Source: Halomonas sp. ML-15
Lineage (GTDB): Bacteria > Pseudomonadota > Gammaproteobacteria > Pseudomonadales > Halomonadaceae
Assembly (NCBI RefSeq): GCF_014779595.1
Contig: NZ_JACXZT010000002.1
Coordinates: 186,001-250,000 of the forward strand
Length of the DNA stretch: 64,000 nt
Reading direction: 5' to 3'
The notes beneath the pieces are model-generated. The model did not search any database. It had not been told where the DNA came from and saw only the letters and a program-made list of their open reading frames with translations. This document shows, in pieces, positions 16,893 to 27,782 of this stretch; position 1 is the first letter of the stretch; each line of letters begins with the position of its first letter. The translations under genes were made by a program, and so were the position numbers.

Positions 16893-17618
16893 ATGACACC
16901 CCGCCACGCTATTCCCGCTGCCAACCAGCTGCTTTTCGGTCTGCCGCCGACGGAACACGCTGCCTTCATGGCCGCGTGCGAGCCCGCGACGCTGGTATTT
17001 GGCGAGGTGCTGGTCGAGCCAGGCGCCGTGATCGAGCATGTCTACTTCCCCGTCGACAGCTTTATCTCACTGATCGTCAGCCTCGATGACGGCGACAGAC
17101 TGGAAGTGGCCATGGCAGGGCGTGAGGGCATGATGGGGGTGTCACTGCTGCTGGGGGTAAGAGAGTCACCCCTGTGTGCACTGGTTCAGGGCGCCGGCGC
17201 GGCGCTGCGTATGGATGCCGCCAGGTTCCAGCACCTGCTGCTATCCTGCCCGGCCCTGCATAAGCGGCTATTACGCTACCTGTATGTGGTCATGAACCAG
17301 CTCGCCCAGACGGCTGCCTGCACGCATTTTCACCAGGTCGAGGCGCGCCTGGCGCGCTGGCTGCTGATGACCCATGACCGTGCCTCTTCCAATAACCTGC
17401 AACTGACCCATGAATTCCTTGCCGTGATGCTGGGTGTCCGGCGTGCCGGCATCACTCAGGCAGCCATGGCGCTGCAGGCGCGCGGCTTGATCAGCTACCA
17501 GCGAGGCAATATCACTGTGCTCGATCGAGCGGGGTTGATCGAGGCGTCTTGCGGCTGTTACCACGCTGACCGGCTGCTATACGCCAGGGTGCTGGGAGAC
17601 CAGCATTCAGGCACGTGA
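16893..17618 (+). CDS. Crp/Fnr family transcriptional regulator 2
   Basis: A 241-aa paralogue of the preceding regulator, sharing VYFPVDSFISLIVSLDDGD, GREGMMGVSLLLG and a C-terminal winged helix (FLAVMLGVRRAGITQAAMAL ... GLISYQRGNITVLDRAGL). The recognition helix carries RRAG-T-Q against RREG-T-E in its neighbour, so the two may read similar but not identical sites. No Fe-S cysteines. I chose the ATG at 16893 because GGAG stands 5 bases before it; a TTG at 16833 would add 20 residues. Ligand unknown. Its promoter carries the local palindrome. Confidence 0.88.
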   Translation: MTPRHAIPAANQLLFGLPPTEHAAFMAACEPATLVFGEVLVEPGAVIEHVYFPVDSFISLIVSLDDGDRLEVAMAGREGMMGVSLLLGVRESPLCALVQGAGAALRMDAARFQHLLLSCPALHKRLLRYLYVVMNQLAQTAACTHFHQVEARLARWLLMTHDRASSNNLQLTHEFLAVMLGVRRAGITQAAMALQARGLISYQRGNITVLDRAGLIEASCGCYHADRLLYARVLGDQHSGT

Positions 17619-17683
17619 AACGATATGCCAACTAGCGGGGTACTAGGGGAGCAATTTCGGTGCATTGTGGTCTAGAATAGTGC

Positions 17684-17788
17684 AAGGCAGCTGCGGCGGG
17701 AGCCGCCGCACATGCTGCCTTCTGGCGTGTGCCGCCGGGCAGAGAGCCCGTCACGGTACACCTGGTACATAGCAGGGGGAGCCCCTGC
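17684..17788 (+). promoter_or_regulatory. Structured nadA leader with three hairpins
   Basis: The nadA leader holds a long two-part hairpin (AAGGCAGC/GCTGCCTT enclosing GCGGCGG/CCGCCGC, 17684-17721), a small one (CGGGC/GCCCG near 17736-17750), and GCAGGGG/CCCCTGC with a 3-base loop at 17772-17788. The last buries the only purine-rich ribosome-site candidate (AGGGGGAG) before the GTG start. A -10-like TAGAAT is at 17673-17678. It may control nadA translation; I do not recognise a known riboswitch class. Confidence 0.4.
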
Positions 17789-17796
17789 CAGTCACA

Positions 17797-18837
17797 GTGG
17801 TAGACACGATGACGATGATGACTTCCCGTGCCGAGGTGCAAGAGCACCTGGCCCGCGCCTACTGCCCGACGCGGATTCCCGCCGAGGATGAAGCGCGCGT
17901 CGATGAAATAAAGCGACTGCTCAAGGCGCACAACGCCGTGCTGGTCGCCCACTACTATACCGATGACGCCATTCAGCAGCTTGCCGAAGAGACTGGCGGC
18001 TGCGTGGCCGACTCCTTGGAAATGGCGCGCTTCGGTGCTCGCCACGAAGCCGAGACGCTGGTCGTCGCCGGGGTGCGCTTCATGGGCGAGACCGCCAAGA
18101 TCCTGTCCCCCGAGAAGCGCGTGCTGATGCCAACCCTGGAGGCGACCTGCTCGCTGGATATCGGCTGCCCGGCCGATGAATTCGCGGCCTTCTGTGACCA
18201 GCACCCGGATCGCACCGTGGTGGTCTATGCCAATACCTCTGCAGCGGTCAAGGCGCGCGCCGACTGGGTGGTGACCTCGTCTATCGCGGTGGACGTGATC
18301 GAGCACCTCCAGGCCCGCGGCGAGAAAATCCTGTGGGCGCCGGACAAGCATCTGGGCGGTTATATCCAGAAGCAGACCGGCGCCGACATGCTGCTGTGGG
18401 ACGGCGCTTGCATCGTGCACGAGGAGTTCAAGGCCAAGGGCATCGAAGACCTCAAGGCGCTCTACCCCGAGGCCGCCGTGCTGGTGCATCCGGAGTCGCC
18501 GGCAGCGGTGGTGGGCCTGGCCGACGTGGCCGGCTCCACCTCGCAGCTGATCAAGGCCGCCAAGGAGTTGCCGAACGATAGGCTGATCGTGGCCACCGAC
18601 CGCGGGATCTTCTTCAAGATGCAGCAGGCGGTGCCCGATAAAATCCTGTTCGAGGCGCCCACTGCGGGCAACGGTGCGACCTGCAAGAGCTGCGCCCACT
18701 GCCCGTGGATGGCCATGAACGCCCTCGATAACCTGGCCGGCGCGCTGCGCCACGGCAGCGGCGAAATCTTCGTCGACGACGCGCTGCGCCTGGCGGCGCT
18801 CAAGCCGCTGGAGCGGATGTTGAATTTTAAGGCCTAG
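17797..18837 (+). CDS. nadA: Quinolinate synthase A
   Basis: Condenses iminoaspartate with dihydroxyacetone phosphate to quinolinate, the second step of de novo NAD synthesis, using an oxygen-sensitive [4Fe-4S] cluster. Family motifs are complete: [38 protein letters not shown], cysteines in [12 protein letters not shown] and near the C-terminus in [13 protein letters not shown]. 346 aa, the usual length. The start is GTG at 17797; ATGs at 17809, 17815 and 17818 are alternatives without a ribosome site. The partner nadC lies 9 kb away on the other strand; nadB is not in the window. Confidence 0.95.
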   Translation: MVDTMTMMTSRAEVQEHLARAYCPTRIPAEDEARVDEIKRLLKAHNAVLVAHYYTDDAIQQLAEETGGCVADSLEMARFGARHEAETLVVAGVRFMGETAKILSPEKRVLMPTLEATCSLDIGCPADEFAAFCDQHPDRTVVVYANTSAAVKARADWVVTSSIAVDVIEHLQARGEKILWAPDKHLGGYIQKQTGADMLLWDGACIVHEEFKAKGIEDLKALYPEAAVLVHPESPAAVVGLADVAGSTSQLIKAAKELPNDRLIVATDRGIFFKMQQAVPDKILFEAPTAGNGATCKSCAHCPWMAMNALDNLAGALRHGSGEIFVDDALRLAALKPLERMLNFKA

Positions 18838-20285
18838 AACCGCTCCAGCGCTTCTCGATAGTCCATAAACGCCTCGCGGCGCTGCTCGATACGGCTCTCC
18901 AGGCTGGTGTCACCGGCCTGGCGAGCGCTGTCGCGGGCCACTTGCAGCTGGCGGATAGCGCTGTCCATGCGCCCCGTCAACTGCAGGTGCTCGGCGCGGG
19001 CCAGGTGGCCCCAGCCGTCGCGGCCGCTGCGGCCAGCCGCCTCGGCCAGTAGCGCAAATACCTGCGGGTCTTCCTGGCGTCGTTCGCTCAAGTCACGCAG
19101 CACCCGATAGGCTTCGTCCGGGTCGCGCTGCAGCAGGGCTTCGCCGAGCACGCGGCTGGCCGGCGCATAGTCGGGCATCAGTCTCAGTACCCGGCGGCTG
19201 CGCTCGATGGCGGCGTCGTAGTCGCCGGCGTCATGGGCCACCTCGGCGGCAGTGACCGGCAGCATCGGCAGGTCGGGAAGCTGGTTGGCGAGTGAATCGA
19301 GCGTCTCCAGGGCGCTGCCGTGATTGCCGCGCTCGGCGGCGATCAGCGCCTCCAGGTAGCGGCTGACCTGCGGCTCGGGGTCACTCTGGGCGAGGCGCGC
19401 CGCGGCCTGGTCGAGATTGCTGCGGTTGACCGAAACCAGCGCCCGAGCGCGCACCAGCCCGTAGCGCGGGCCGACCTCACGACGTTCGCGGGCACTCAGC
19501 TGGCTGGCGCGGGCTTCGGTATCGGTGATCCGCGACTCGGTGACCGGGTGGGTGAGCAGGAACTCGGGTGGATTGCCGCCCTGCAGGGAGGCCATGCGCT
19601 GCATCGCGCGAAACATGCGCACCATGGCCTGGGGATCGTAACCGGCCCGCGCCATGGCCTGCAGGCCGACGCGGTCGGCCTCCTGCTCGAAGCGCCGCGA
19701 ATAGGCCAACTGGTCCTGAATAAACGCCGCCTGCGAGCCCATCGCCACGCCGATGCCGGCATCGCCGCCGCCACCCGCGGCGATCAACATGCCGGCCAGC
19801 ATCGCCGCCATGGCCGGTACCTGGGTCTGCTCGGCGCGGGAGACCTGGCGTGCATAGTGGCGCTGGGAGAGGTGGCCGAGCTCGTGGGCGATCACCGAAG
19901 CGAAGGCATCCTCCTCTTCGGCGAAGGCGAACAGCCCTGAATTGACCCCTATCACGCCACCGGGCACGGCGAAGGCATTGAGCAGGCGGCTGTCGACCAG
20001 GGTCACGCTGGTACGGTTGTCACCCAGGTCGCTGTGGGGCAAGAGTCGTGCAATCACCGACTCGACGTAGTCCTGGGTAATCGGATCCTGCCAGGCCGGT
20101 GCGCGGGCGCGGAACTGGCGTAGCCAGGCGCGCCCCAGACGGTACTCTTCGGCCCCGGCGGCGCCGGCACCGCTGCTGCCGAGCTGCGGCAGGCCGTAGT
20201 CGTCGGCGGCGCTGGCGGAGGCCGGCAGCAGGCTGGCCAGAACCAGCGCGGTGGCGGCAAGACAGGGCTTTAGTATCTGCAACAT
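18834..20285 (-). CDS. bepA: Beta-barrel assembly-enhancing protease BepA (M48 metallopeptidase with TPRs)
   Basis: Periplasmic zinc protease and chaperone that helps LptD and other outer-membrane barrels fold and degrades stalled ones. Signal peptide [20 protein letters not shown]...ASA; M48 catalytic motif [15 protein letters not shown] near residue 133; a TPR-rich C-terminal half ([21 protein letters not shown] and others). The ATG at 20285 is chosen because GAGG lies 6 bases before it; an ATG two codons earlier abuts that site. 483 aa, close to E. coli BepA (487). Its stop overlaps the nadA stop region head to head (convergent). Confidence 0.9.
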   Translation of the reverse strand: MLQILKPCLAATALVLASLLPASASAADDYGLPQLGSSGAGAAGAEEYRLGRAWLRQFRARAPAWQDPITQDYVESVIARLLPHSDLGDNRTSVTLVDSRLLNAFAVPGGVIGVNSGLFAFAEEEDAFASVIAHELGHLSQRHYARQVSRAEQTQVPAMAAMLAGMLIAAGGGGDAGIGVAMGSQAAFIQDQLAYSRRFEQEADRVGLQAMARAGYDPQAMVRMFRAMQRMASLQGGNPPEFLLTHPVTESRITDTEARASQLSARERREVGPRYGLVRARALVSVNRSNLDQAAARLAQSDPEPQVSRYLEALIAAERGNHGSALETLDSLANQLPDLPMLPVTAAEVAHDAGDYDAAIERSRRVLRLMPDYAPASRVLGEALLQRDPDEAYRVLRDLSERRQEDPQVFALLAEAAGRSGRDGWGHLARAEHLQLTGRMDSAIRQLQVARDSARQAGDTSLESRIEQRREAFMDYREALERF

Positions 20286-20394
20286 AGCCATCCTCGGGGC
20301 GGTCGGGCATCCTAGACGATGCCTATCGGACATTGATTCGCTCGGCAAAGTGCCTTTAAATCTCAGTGGCTTCAGACATCTTTCGGGAGATCGC

Positions 20395-20646
20395 ATGGCC
20401 CTGCAACCAGATAATCATCTCGACGCCCGCGGTTTGCCATGCCCGCTGCCACTGCTCAAGGCCAAGCAGGCCTTGTCGCGCCTGGCGCCTGGGCAATTGC
20501 TCGAAGTCCAGGCGACCGATGCCGGCTCCTGGCAAGACTTCGAAACCTTCGCCAGCCACAGCGACCATCAACTGGTGGCCCGCGAGACCCGCGGCGAGAT
20601 CTACGTCTACTGGATTCGCAAAGGCCCTGAGGCTGCGACGGCATGA
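20395..20646 (+). CDS. TusA/SirA-family sulfur carrier protein
   Basis: An 83-aa TusA-like protein with the conserved Cys-Pro-X-Pro motif LDARGLPCPLPLLKAKQAL, whose Cys accepts persulfide sulfur, and a C-terminal beta strand EIYVYWIRK. TusA passes sulfur to tRNA thiolation; other members of this family have unassigned roles in redox or sulfur transfer. GGGAG stands 5 bases before the ATG at 20395. The stop overlaps the next gene's ATG by 4 bases, and pairing with a PerM-like gene downstream of bepA is common in Halomonas and Pseudomonas relatives. I leave the symbol open because several paralogues exist per genome. Confidence 0.85.
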   Translation: MALQPDNHLDARGLPCPLPLLKAKQALSRLAPGQLLEVQATDAGSWQDFETFASHSDHQLVARETRGEIYVYWIRKGPEAATA

Positions 20647-21743
20647 CCATGCGCGCGTTATTCAAGAGCTGGATCGAGCGCTACTTCTCCGATGAGGAGG
20701 CGGTGATCCTGCTGATCGTGCTGGTGCTCGGCTTCACCGCGGTGATCTGGCTGGGCAGGATGCTGGCGCCATTCTTCACCGCGCTGGTGATCGCCTTCCT
20801 GTTGCAAGGGGCGGTCAATGCCCTGACGCGTCGCCACGTACCACACCTGCTGGCGGTGTCGGTGGTCTTTCTGGGCTTTATCGGCCTGCTGCTGGCGATC
20901 GCCTTTATCCTGATGCCGCTGATCTGGAACCAGTTGGTGGGGCTGGTCCAGGAGACGCCTCGCATGTTCGCCGCCGGCCAGCAGCTGCTCGATAATCTCC
21001 AGGAGCGCTACCCGCAGCTGGTCACGCCGGACCAGATCCAGAACTGGATCGGCGTGGCCGGGCGCGAGATGACGCAGGTCGGTCAGCGCGCACTGACGCT
21101 GTCGCTGGCCTCACTGGGCAACGTGCTGTCGCTGATCATCTACCTGGTGCTGGTGCCGATTCTGGTGTTCTTCATGCTCAAGGACAAGGATCGTCTGGTC
21201 GGTTTCACGCTGTCGCTGCTGCCCCAGAAGCGCCTGCTGATGACCCGCATCTGGAACGAGATGGACGATCAGATCGCTAACTACGTGCGCGGCAAGTTCA
21301 TCGAGATCATCATCGTCGGCACCGTGGCCTTCCTGACCTTCGCCTTCTTCGGGCTGCCCTATTCGGCGCTGCTGGCGGTGCTGGTGGGGCTGTCGGTGCT
21401 GGTGCCCTATATCGGTGCTGCGGTGGCCACGCTGCCGGTGGCGGCGGTAGCGGGCTTCCATTTCGGCATCAGCGACCAGTTCGTCTATGTGCTGATCGCC
21501 TACGGCATCATCCAGGCGCTGGACGGCAACGTGCTGGTGCCGATCCTGTTCTCCGAGGCGGTCAATCTGCACCCGGTGTCGATCATCGTGGCGGTGCTGT
21601 TCTTCGGCGGGGTGTGGGGCTTCTGGGGGATCTTCTTTGCGATTCCGCTGGCAACTCTGCTCAAGGCGCTGGTGGTGGCCTGGCCGCGGGGCATCGGCAG
21701 CCGCGAGCGGCACGAGGCGCTGGAGACGCTCTCCGAAGAGTAA
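20643..21743 (+). CDS. AI-2E family transporter (PerM-like permease)
   Basis: Integral inner-membrane protein of 366 aa with paired N-terminal helices, a soluble stretch (about 95-145), then a run of helices. The family motif at FVYVLIAYGIIQALDGNVLVPILFSEAVNLHPVSIIV is clear. The family ranges from autoinducer exporters to Na+/H+ antiporters and to PerM, which has been tied to BepA and purine genes in other bacteria, so the substrate is not predictable. Start ATG overlaps the tusA-like stop; an ATG two codons on (20649) is also possible. Confidence 0.85.
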   Translation: MTMRALFKSWIERYFSDEEAVILLIVLVLGFTAVIWLGRMLAPFFTALVIAFLLQGAVNALTRRHVPHLLAVSVVFLGFIGLLLAIAFILMPLIWNQLVGLVQETPRMFAAGQQLLDNLQERYPQLVTPDQIQNWIGVAGREMTQVGQRALTLSLASLGNVLSLIIYLVLVPILVFFMLKDKDRLVGFTLSLLPQKRLLMTRIWNEMDDQIANYVRGKFIEIIIVGTVAFLTFAFFGLPYSALLAVLVGLSVLVPYIGAAVATLPVAAVAGFHFGISDQFVYVLIAYGIIQALDGNVLVPILFSEAVNLHPVSIIVAVLFFGGVWGFWGIFFAIPLATLLKALVVAWPRGIGSRERHEALETLSEE

Positions 21744-21761
21744 GCCCCGCCGTGGCGGGGC
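21744..21761. terminator. Hairpin between convergent perM-like and bcp genes
   Basis: GCCCCGCC and GGCGGGGC with a 2-base spacer, directly after the perM-like stop. There is no T run on either side, so termination may be weak. Confidence 0.5.
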
Positions 21762-21769
21762 CTGATGGC

Positions 21770-22243
21770 TTAGCCGGCGTGTAGCGCCTGGGCCGCCTCG
21801 AGCACCTCGTCGACGTGGCCCTTGACCTTGACCCCGCGCCACTCCCGGGCGAGCTTGCCGTCAGCGTCGATCAGAAAGGTACTGCGCTCGACGCCGAGAT
21901 GCTCCTTGCCATACATCTTCTTGAGCTTGATGACGTCGAATAGCTGGCAGACCGCTTCGTCCTTGTCGGAGATCAGTGCGAAGTTGAAGGCCTGCTTGGC
22001 CTTGAAGTTCTCCTGGGCGCGCAGGCCGTCGCGGGAGACACCAAGGATCACGGTGTTGGCGGCGTCGAAGGCCTCCTTGCGGTCGCGGAAATCACCGCCC
22101 TCGGTGGTGCAGCCGGGCGTGCTGGCCTTGGGGTAGAAGTAGATCACCACCTGCTGGCCCTTCAGGTCGGACAGGCTGATGGTAGTGTCACCGGTGGCGG
22201 TGGCCGTGAAGTCGGGCACGGGCTGGCCGAGACTGACGCTCAT
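21770..22243 (-). CDS. bcp: Thiol peroxidase of the Bcp/PrxQ family
   Basis: Reduces hydrogen peroxide and organic peroxides using thioredoxin. The peroxidatic Cys is in FYPKASTPGCTTEGGDFRD (about residue 47). The resolving Cys found five residues on in E. coli BCP is absent (GGDF here), so this is an atypical or 1-Cys form, though a second Cys is present near 98 (DEAVCQLF). GAGGAG precedes the ATG at 22243. 157 aa, typical. Divergent from dapA. Confidence 0.92.
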   Translation of the reverse strand: MSVSLGQPVPDFTATATGDTTISLSDLKGQQVVIYFYPKASTPGCTTEGGDFRDRKEAFDAANTVILGVSRDGLRAQENFKAKQAFNFALISDKDEAVCQLFDVIKLKKMYGKEHLGVERSTFLIDADGKLAREWRGVKVKGHVDEVLEAAQALHAG

Positions 22244-22456
22244 GAAGCTCTCCTCGAGGCTGAATGAAAGGACGCAACGATTACACGCAACCGGCACTGC
22301 GCTGTAAAGCGCCGCGTCGGCAATCGCCACTGACTGGCATCCGGTTCTGTACAGACTTTCGCCGCCTGAGTACCATCTAGCCCCTGAATGTCTGTCCCCG
22401 AGGAGTGCCGATCGGGCGAAGCGCTGGCAGGCCACGGTTTTGGAGAGGAACAGAGC

Positions 22457-23341
22457 ATGATCACAGGCAGTATGGTTGCCCTGGCGACGCCGATGAAGGT
22501 GAGCGGCGAGATCGACTGGCCGGCGCTGCGTCGCCTAGTCAACTTCCACCTTGAGAATGGCACCGACGCCATCGTCGCGGCCGGCACCACCGGTGAGCCC
22601 ACCACCATGTCCTTCGCCGAACACTTCGACGTGATTCGCACCGTGGTGGAAGAAGTGGCGGGGCGGATTCCGGTGATCGCCGGCACCGGCGCCAACGCCA
22701 CGTCCGAGGCGGTCGAACTGGCCCGTTACGCCAAGGAGGTCGGCGCCGACTACTGCCTGTCGGTATGCCCGTACTACAACAAGCCGACCCAGGAAGGCTT
22801 GTACCAGCACTTCAAGGCGGTGGCCGAGGGCGGCAATCTGCCGGTGATTCTCTACAATGTGCCGGGACGCACCTGTTCGGACCTCTACAACGAGACCGTG
22901 CTGCGCCTGGCAGAGATCGACAACATCATCGGCCTCAAGGACGCCACCGGCAACCTCGAGCGCGCCGAGGATCTGATCGCCCGCCTCGAGGGCAGCGATT
23001 TCAAGCTCTACTCCGGCGACGACGCCACCGCCTGCGACTTCATGCTGATGGGCGGCCACGGCGATATCTCGGTGACCGCCAACGTTGCGCCCAAGGCCAT
23101 GCATGAGCTGTGCGCCGCCGCAGTGGCCGGCGATACCGAGACCGCGCACTCGATCAACACCCGGCTGATGCCGCTGCACACCAACCTGGGGATCGAGTCG
23201 AACCCGATCCCGGTCAAGTGGGCGCTGCACCGCATGGGCTACGCCGAGGCCGGCATTCGTCTGCCGATGACCTGGCTATCCGAAAAATATCATTCCACGG
23301 TCAGCGAGGCGCTGCAGCTGGCCGGCGTCATCGACGACTGA
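22457..23341 (+). CDS. dapA: 4-hydroxy-tetrahydrodipicolinate synthase
   Basis: Condenses pyruvate with aspartate semialdehyde, the first committed step to diaminopimelate and lysine. TIM barrel with [11 protein letters not shown], the catalytic Tyr in YNVPGRT and the Schiff-base Lys in [10 protein letters not shown]. 294 aa from the ATG at 22457, behind AGAGG. It heads the unit dapA-bamC-MBL-purC, a conserved order in Pseudomonas and relatives. Confidence 0.96.
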   Translation: MITGSMVALATPMKVSGEIDWPALRRLVNFHLENGTDAIVAAGTTGEPTTMSFAEHFDVIRTVVEEVAGRIPVIAGTGANATSEAVELARYAKEVGADYCLSVCPYYNKPTQEGLYQHFKAVAEGGNLPVILYNVPGRTCSDLYNETVLRLAEIDNIIGLKDATGNLERAEDLIARLEGSDFKLYSGDDATACDFMLMGGHGDISVTANVAPKAMHELCAAAVAGDTETAHSINTRLMPLHTNLGIESNPIPVKWALHRMGYAEAGIRLPMTWLSEKYHSTVSEALQLAGVIDD

Positions 23342-23391
23342 ACGACGACGTACCGCTGACAGCTCCCGTGGACTCTCAACAAGGTGGATGC

Positions 23392-24357
23392 ATGAACCCT
23401 GCGCTGAAATGGATGCCGCTCGTCGTATCGGTTGCTCTGGTAACCGCTGGTTGCGCCCGCGATGGTTATTTTCACGACCGCAACATCGACTATGCAGACG
23501 CGGAGCAAGGACGGCCGCTAGTGCTGCCCGAGACCCGTGACCAGAGCCGCTATCGCGACATCATGCCGGTGCCCGAGGCGCGCGATGAGTTCGTCGCCAG
23601 TGACGGTCGCTTCCGGGCGCCGCGTCCCGATGCGGTGGCCCGTGGCGGTCAGCGCGACTTCGTCGAGCGCCGTGAGTCGGGCGGCGATCGCTGGCTGCTG
23701 GTCAATGCCGATGCCGGCGACGTCTGGCCGCGGATCGAGGACTTCAGTCGCCGTCAGGGGCTGAGCGTGACCGACAGCAGCCCGCAGCGTGGTGTGCTGG
23801 CCACCAGCGAGGCGACCTTTACCCTACAGCCCGGGGTGCGCAGCGGTGCCACCGAAGTGCGCTGTGAGCAGGGGGGGGCCATTCATACCCAGTGCCTCGA
23901 TGCCCTCAACGATTTCCTGACCGCCGAGAGCCGTACCGCGAGTGCCTCAGCACTGGCCACTCAGCGTGCCCAGCAGCAGGAAGAGAGCGTGCGTCTGGAG
24001 CGTAGCGACGACAGCTGGCAGCTGCTGTTGGCCGCCGACATGGAGCGTACCTGGGCCGAGCTGGACTATCAGCTGTCGCGCAACTTCACCCGCGAGAACC
24101 GCGAACTGCTGCTCGAAAGCGACGAGGCCAATCGCGACTTCCTGCTCGAGTACATGACCGCCAGCGAGCGCAATCGCGGGGCGTTCTCCATCGTGTTCAG
24201 TCCCGATGTGCGTCAGACCGCCCAGTGGCTGCGGTTGAGTCTCGATCAGGCGCCCGGTGGCGAGACCCGCGTGCGGGTGATCAATGAGAGCGACAAGGAC
24301 CTGACCGCCGACGACACTCGCGAGCTGCTTGACCGCGTTGCCGCCCTGTTGCGCTGA
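23392..24357 (+). CDS. bamC: Outer-membrane assembly lipoprotein BamC
   Basis: Lipoprotein of the BAM complex that inserts beta-barrel proteins. Signal peptide with lipobox LVTAGC (Cys at about 20), then an unstructured stretch that in BamC contacts BamD, then two helix-grip domains (about 95-185 and 210-321). 321 aa. AAGGTGG stands before the ATG at 23392. The stop overlaps the next ATG as TGATG. It follows dapA as in E. coli (dapA-nlpB). Confidence 0.9.
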   Translation: MNPALKWMPLVVSVALVTAGCARDGYFHDRNIDYADAEQGRPLVLPETRDQSRYRDIMPVPEARDEFVASDGRFRAPRPDAVARGGQRDFVERRESGGDRWLLVNADAGDVWPRIEDFSRRQGLSVTDSSPQRGVLATSEATFTLQPGVRSGATEVRCEQGGAIHTQCLDALNDFLTAESRTASASALATQRAQQQEESVRLERSDDSWQLLLAADMERTWAELDYQLSRNFTRENRELLLESDEANRDFLLEYMTASERNRGAFSIVFSPDVRQTAQWLRLSLDQAPGGETRVRVINESDKDLTADDTRELLDRVAALLR

Positions 24358-25163
24358 TGTCGAACGTGGAGGAGGGCGCCGCGCTGAGTGCTGCGTCGGG
24401 GCTGCGCTTCGCCTCGCTGGGCAGCGGTAGCAAGGGTAACGCCACCTTGGTCTGCGATGGCCAAACGCGCCTGCTGATCGATTGCGGCTTCGCCATGCGC
24501 GAGGCCGAAAAACGCCTGGCAGGCCTGGGGCTGCATCCACGCCAGCTCGACGCGATTCTGGTCAGCCACGAGCATGGCGACCATATTCGCGGTGTGGGGG
24601 CGCTGGCGCGTCGGCATGGCGTGCCGGTCTATCTGACGCCGGGCACCTGGCGCAGCGGCCGCCTCGGCACGCTACCGCAGCACCACTGGGTCACCCCGCA
24701 GCAGCGCTTCGCCATCAATGGTCTGGAGATCGAGCCGGTGACGGTGCCCCACGATGCCCGCGAGCCGGTGCAGTTTCGCTTCCATGCCCATGGCCGCAGC
24801 TTCGGCGTGCTCACCGATCTGGGCCATCCCACCGCGCATGTGGCCGAGGCGTTCCATGGCTGCGACGCGCTGGTGTTGGAGTGCAACCACGACGTACAGA
24901 TGCTCGCCGAAGGGCCCTATCCGCCGCGCCTCAAGCAGCGCGTCGGCGGCGACTGGGGGCACCTGGCCAACGCCCAGGCCGCGGCGCTGCTGCCGCGTCT
25001 GGGGCTCGACCGGTTGCAGCGCATCGTCTGCTCGCACCTGTCGGAACACAACAACTGCCCCGAGCGCGTGCTGGAAGCCCTGACGCCGCTGCTCGACGGC
25101 GACGATTCGCGGCTCTCGGTGGCCGCCCAGGACCACGGCCTGGCCTGGCAACATATCGCCTGA
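24357..25163 (+). CDS. MBL-fold metallo-hydrolase (YycJ/WalJ-like)
   Basis: A 268-aa metallo-beta-lactamase-fold hydrolase. The dinuclear metal motif is intact: [11 protein letters not shown] (HxHxDH), with further ligands in TVPHDA, LTDLGH and SHLSEHN. The N-terminal [13 protein letters not shown] is typical of the YycJ/WalJ group, thought to act on nucleic acid or other phosphodiesters; the substrate is unproven. It overlaps bamC by one base and precedes purC, an order also seen in Pseudomonas. Confidence 0.88.
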   Translation: MSNVEEGAALSAASGLRFASLGSGSKGNATLVCDGQTRLLIDCGFAMREAEKRLAGLGLHPRQLDAILVSHEHGDHIRGVGALARRHGVPVYLTPGTWRSGRLGTLPQHHWVTPQQRFAINGLEIEPVTVPHDAREPVQFRFHAHGRSFGVLTDLGHPTAHVAEAFHGCDALVLECNHDVQMLAEGPYPPRLKQRVGGDWGHLANAQAAALLPRLGLDRLQRIVCSHLSEHNNCPERVLEALTPLLDGDDSRLSVAAQDHGLAWQHIA

Positions 25164-25206
25164 TCGGCCGCTCGACTCAACACTGATTTTTGCGGAGACC
25201 GCTCCC

Positions 25207-25920
25207 ATGGAAAAGCGTCAACAGCTCTATGCCGGCAAGGCCAAGTCGGTCTACCACACCAGCGACCCTGAGCGCATGATTCTGCACTTTCGCGACGACA
25301 CCAGCGCCTTTGATGGCGAGCGCATGGAGTCGCTGGCGCGCAAGGGCATGGTCAACAACAAGTTCAACGCTTTCATCATGCAGAAGCTCGAAGCGGCGGG
25401 TATTCCCACCCACTTCGACGGCCTGTTCTCGGATACCGAGTGCGTGGTCAAGAAGCTCGAGATGATCCCGGTGGAGTGCGTGGTGCGCAATATCGCCGCC
25501 GGCAGCCTGGTGCGGCGCCTGGGGGTCGAGGAGGGCATCGAACTGAATCCGCCGACCTTCGAGCTGTTTCTGAAGAACGATGCCCAGCACGACCCGATGA
25601 TCAACGAGTCGCTGGCCGAGAGTTTCGGCTGGGCGACCCCGGAGCAGCTCGCCGAGATGAAGAGGCTGACCTTCAGGGTCAACGACGTGCTCAAGGCGCT
25701 GTTCGCCGACGGCGGTCTGCTGCTGGTCGATTACAAGCTGGAGTTCGGTCTGTTCGACGGCGAGATCGTGCTGGGTGACGAGTTTTCCCCGGACGGCTGC
25801 CGGCTGTGGGACGCCAAGACCCGCGAGAAGCTCGACAAGGACCGTTTCCGCCAGGGGCTGGGCGGTGTGATCGAGGCCTATGAGGAGGTCGGCCGGCGCA
25901 TCGGCGTCGATTTCGGCTGA
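25207..25920 (+). CDS. purC: Phosphoribosylaminoimidazole-succinocarboxamide synthase
   Basis: SAICAR synthetase of de novo purine synthesis: joins aspartate to CAIR with ATP. Starts with [14 protein letters not shown], has [23 protein letters not shown] and the signature [29 protein letters not shown]. 237 aa, as in E. coli. It ends the dapA-bamC-MBL unit. No terminator-like hairpin adjoins it; a repeat element follows at 25972. Confidence 0.96.
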   Translation: MEKRQQLYAGKAKSVYHTSDPERMILHFRDDTSAFDGERMESLARKGMVNNKFNAFIMQKLEAAGIPTHFDGLFSDTECVVKKLEMIPVECVVRNIAAGSLVRRLGVEEGIELNPPTFELFLKNDAQHDPMINESLAESFGWATPEQLAEMKRLTFRVNDVLKALFADGGLLLVDYKLEFGLFDGEIVLGDEFSPDGCRLWDAKTREKLDKDRFRQGLGGVIEAYEEVGRRIGVDFG

Positions 25921-25971
25921 TAGGCGTCTAGACAGCGCTCTGGACTGATCCGGGCGAGTGCCACCGCCACT

Positions 25972-26090
25972 AGCGAGGAACGCCGGGGGTAGGTCGAAGA
26001 GGGGGTTTGCGCCATGGATGGCGCAAGGTAGCGCCCAGGGATGGGTTCACAGCGCCCCCTCGTAGGCCTACCCCCGGATCAGTTCCGAGC
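25972..26090 (+). repeat. 119-bp palindromic intergenic repeat, copy 1
   Basis: Between purC and trmO. Outer arms GGGGGTAGG (25985-25993) and CCTACCCCC (26067-26075) pair, as do GAGGGGG and CCCCCTC inside them; within lies a perfect hairpin TTGCGCCAT/ATGGCGCAA (26007-26026). A loose inverted copy of one end (GGACTGATCCGGG) lies just before it at 25942-25954. The same element is at 57201-57319 inverted and, shortened, at 39599-39659. It has no reading frame and I do not recognise it as a named family. Confidence 0.85.
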
Positions 26091-26136
26091 GGTGCAACTG
26101 ACGGAGATGGTGCTAACTCCGGAGAGTTTCGTCGTC

Positions 26137-27776
<1,640 letters not shown>

Positions 27777-27782
27777 TCAGCC

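Noticed and set aside
17620-17796. Possible att repeat of the tRNA-Lys 3' end at the far side of the accessory block
   Set aside because: No stretch resembling TTCGAATCCTACACGACCC occurs there, so integration at the tRNA is not supported by sequence.
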